DNA of 8,383 bases. Source: JBNLBT01 sp050303435. Its GTDB lineage: Bacteria; Pseudomonadota; Gammaproteobacteria; Xanthomonadales; Marinicellaceae. The notes below the pieces were generated by a model, which was given only the letters and a program-made list of their open reading frames with translations, was not told the DNA's origin and did no database searches. Within the stretch, counting starts at the first letter, position 1; each line of letters starts with the position of its first letter. Shown piece by piece: positions 7,601 to 8,383 of this stretch. Both the position numbers and the translations under genes were made by a program. The stretch lies in NCBI GenBank assembly GCA_050303435.1, contig JBNLBT010000133.1, positions 1 through 8,383 of the forward strand. The letters run 5' to 3'.

Positions 7601-7985
7601 GGCCACAATTAAATTCAACGCCTGGTTTGGCAGTTGCAAGTTGACCTTGCATTCACAGGCAAACAACGCCACAACGGATGATTTTGCCATCATCGAGGAA
7701 GGTGAGCTGCATGACATTGGTATATCCATCGATAAAACCAGCAAGACCGCGAAGCTGTTTTTGGATGGCTACGAACTGGTTGCAAAAACAGCCGATGGTT
7801 CTTGTGGCGACATGCCGGATTACAACAACGTCTATCTGGGCAATCTGTACACAGGCTGCTCAAGCAATGCAAGCTACAACTGCGAACCCTTTGACGGCCA
7901 CATTTATGCACCCAGGATCAGCAATCAGCTGTTGACGGAGGACGGGTTTAAATGGGAAGCCAGAACCCAGTTGTTGCTCTACTGA
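4698..7985 (+). CDS. Secreted type I (formylglycine) sulfatase with two C-terminal LamG-like domains
   Basis: A 1095-residue exported enzyme predicted to hydrolyse sulfate esters, probably on a polysaccharide or glycan. The ATG at 4698 gives a clean signal peptide cut after AMA (residue 19); the ATG at 4665 would add 11 residues in front of it. The sulfatase domain spans about residues 22-615: metal-binding D30-D31, nucleophile C73 in CSQTRGSLLSG (to be converted to formylglycine), GYYTATIGKWHVG with K126 and H128, FTPHIP with H267, TSDNGG with D367-N368, YRGRKNQLYERGIRVP (404-419), and AVRQDEWKLIYEP near 540. The third residue of the core motif is Gln where Pro or Ala is normal. Two LamG/concanavalin-like modules follow, about 650-850 (with LRLYVDG) and 910-1080 (with AKLFLDG). 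There are 25 cysteines, mostly in close pairs, which fits oxidative folding outside the cytoplasm. The gene is less GC-rich than its neighbours. No maturase or glycoside hydrolase gene is nearby. The family is certain; the substrate is unknown. Confidence 0.93.
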   Translation: MKTRNQLFLLSLLSFSAMAEERNIIFIMLDDLDILDLQYYNDDSTIYMPALDDFFDPQEAMVFENYYTSGPNCSQTRGSLLSGQYPIQNNFLKTLRRDSKLGISIDFPMISQVLDNAGYYTATIGKWHVGFDGDATYQPQNRGFDHSTVWYENDSSCTLECPTVFNNDNTPVDPSEQSLVRSYLLPDNYFAYLLTRSNQDPTVPDGVSCNKVYELNNTICSAANPDNYLPNALTNETIALLDTINDSVLGTPAEEPFFINLWYFTPHIPTNIPPDYDDVFNCGQAGEVTEACNYETGVVVINDEFDDYAENCAANEDRAPDCDGRVGQYAAQLSYLDRKISEVVAKVEDMYANKKLTKETLIIITSDNGGAPQTHANWGGDGGSASDAVSCGPSINQSSCPIKYRGRKNQLYERGIRVPLAIKRFGSSNNTTLGVNNGFLTSRDFYPTTVALADTTLLAGSGAYGVDFSDAVLSQSALDFFAETRPEFWQRKAGSSYRVDYPSNLENFICDGAQSAQPAFESNYTGAKSHQQNHSFAVRQDEWKLIYEPHRSAGELPGNTSGCDFEFDDEIYSLYKITNTQGTIDEYFGSEQNAARPDMVRTLQNLYYKWRNWIAFIDYSLTTTPNLVDGLIDVVSHCPNAGNCETVAVEHSTRLQVDVEQFSFAASVKIDGNGATCGNGTNGSADGNGLVAFKPGNNDQLPHSWKLKVINGKVRLTVWLSNKVQDDYSTVQLESSSPLSCDKVHHLAFTVQGSKQGGQLLRLYVDGVVEDKFTVIHTDDVGICTDNDPATYCPPHWGVLNVQTNGKDPLNRLRLASSDEDILLGNNSDKTNLFEGYISPPLLSTTALTTEEVRMLSMSYDMNERFTDHEIQYTPCTGACVTGGVPTPTFENHLNAWFYPSTAIDAVLELNGPNTGADLSSDLLTFTTKFRLNESALTGPYNTNTLAAQTENGSHAWILKLAPLSTEQATIKFNAWFGSCKLTLHSQANNATTDDFAIIEEGELHDIGISIDKTSKTAKLFLDGYELVAKTADGSCGDMPDYNNVYLGNLYTGCSSNASYNCEPFDGHIYAPRISNQLLTEDGFKWEARTQLLLY

Positions 7986-8012
7986 CGTCTGAGACCAGCG
8001 GCGCGGCCGAAT

Positions 8013-8383
8013 TCAGTCGAGGGACTCCAGATAGCGGGTCAGCAGTTTGGCGTTGATGGCATTGCCCGGGTGTTCGGGGTGGGCTTTGAGGACGGCAATT
8101 TTTTCCTGCAGCACGGTCCGGTCCGCATGCCAGTAAGCGATGTAACCGAGCACGTAATCGTTCCATTTGAACGGGCCGGTTTCGTCGCTTTTCAGGGTGC
8201 TGCGGGCGTAGGCTTCGGCTTCATTCAGCCGCCCGGCTTCGCCCAGCAATTGAGCCAAATGCCAGCGCAACGAGTTTTGCTCGGCGCCGTTCAGCACGAT
8301 GTAGTGCAACAACAGATCAATCGCCTGTTCACGGCAATTCAGGGCAAATGGCCTGAAGCCTGAACCTTCGGTTTGATCAAAAG
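8013..8383 (-). CDS. TPR-like protein, C-terminal part; 5' end outside the window
   Basis: The last 122 residues of a longer protein. The frame stays open to the right edge of the window, so the TTG at 8312 is not the real start. The segment LRWHLAQLLGEAGRLNEAEAYARSTLK (residue spacing W-L-L-G-L-EA-A) fits a tetratricopeptide helix pair. A further helical stretch follows (NDYVLGYIAYWHADRTVLQEKIAVLKAH) and the protein ends LLTRYLESLD. TPR repeats normally serve as protein-protein contact surfaces. Nothing in the visible part shows a catalytic function, and any membrane segment would lie outside the window. The gene converges on the sulfatase, with 27 bases between the stop codons and no convincing terminator there. 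That this is a real gene is likely; its function is unknown. Confidence 0.72.
   Translation of the reverse strand, partial: FDQTEGSGFRPFALNCREQAIDLLLHYIVLNGAEQNSLRWHLAQLLGEAGRLNEAEAYARSTLKSDETGPFKWNDYVLGYIAYWHADRTVLQEKIAVLKAHPEHPGNAINAKLLTRYLESLD

Noticed and set aside
7999..8009. Small hairpin CGGC-GCG-GCCG between the sulfatase and TPR genes
   Set aside because: A 4-base stem without a T-run on either strand is too weak to call a terminator.

Overview
The window looks like chromosomal DNA from a Gram-negative gammaproteobacterium, possibly a Xanthomonadales/Lysobacterales- or Marinicella-like lineage. That placement is inferred from three things: an outer-membrane-type lipoprotein with a type IV pilin-like C-terminus, a CSLREA-type secreted beta-helix protein ending in the short tail IFADGFN, and generally GC-rich coding sequence. 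No rRNA, tRNA, CRISPR array, insertion sequence or integrase was seen. Six protein genes fill almost the whole window, and no stretch over 300 bases lacks a gene.

Layout: (1) positions 1-440, plus strand, hold the 3' part of a GNAT acetyltransferase cut by the window edge. (2) Positions 449-4509, minus strand, hold three genes read in the order CSLREA-like secreted beta-helix protein, large lipoprotein with pilin-like C-terminus, hotdog acyl-CoA thioesterase. The last two overlap by ATGA and are probably translationally coupled. The first two are separated by about 120 bases without a convincing terminator, so all three may be co-transcribed. (3) Positions 4510-4697 form a divergent intergenic region. 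It carries three TTTAA(T/C) units at an exact 11-base period, followed 10 bases later by TACAAT, an arrangement like OmpR/PhoB-family activated promoters. (4) Positions 4698-7985, plus strand, hold a secreted 1095-residue formylglycine-type sulfatase with two C-terminal LamG/concanavalin-like domains. (5) Positions 8013-8383, minus strand, hold the C-terminal part of a TPR-type protein cut by the window edge.

Most of the large gene products are exported. The sulfatase probably removes sulfate esters from a polysaccharide or glycan, with the LamG modules helping it hold the substrate. Its gene is visibly less GC-rich than its neighbours and has its own putative regulated promoter, so it may be a later acquisition or a condition-specific gene. 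The most unusual object is the lipoprotein at 892-3057. Its last ~135 residues resemble a type IV pilin core (hydrophobic helix plus AIPAYRDYTVRAK-like segment and a C-terminal two-cysteine loop), but it lacks the prepilin peptidase site and sits at the end of a lipidated protein rather than at an N-terminus. All functional statements come from reading motifs by eye; no database search was possible.
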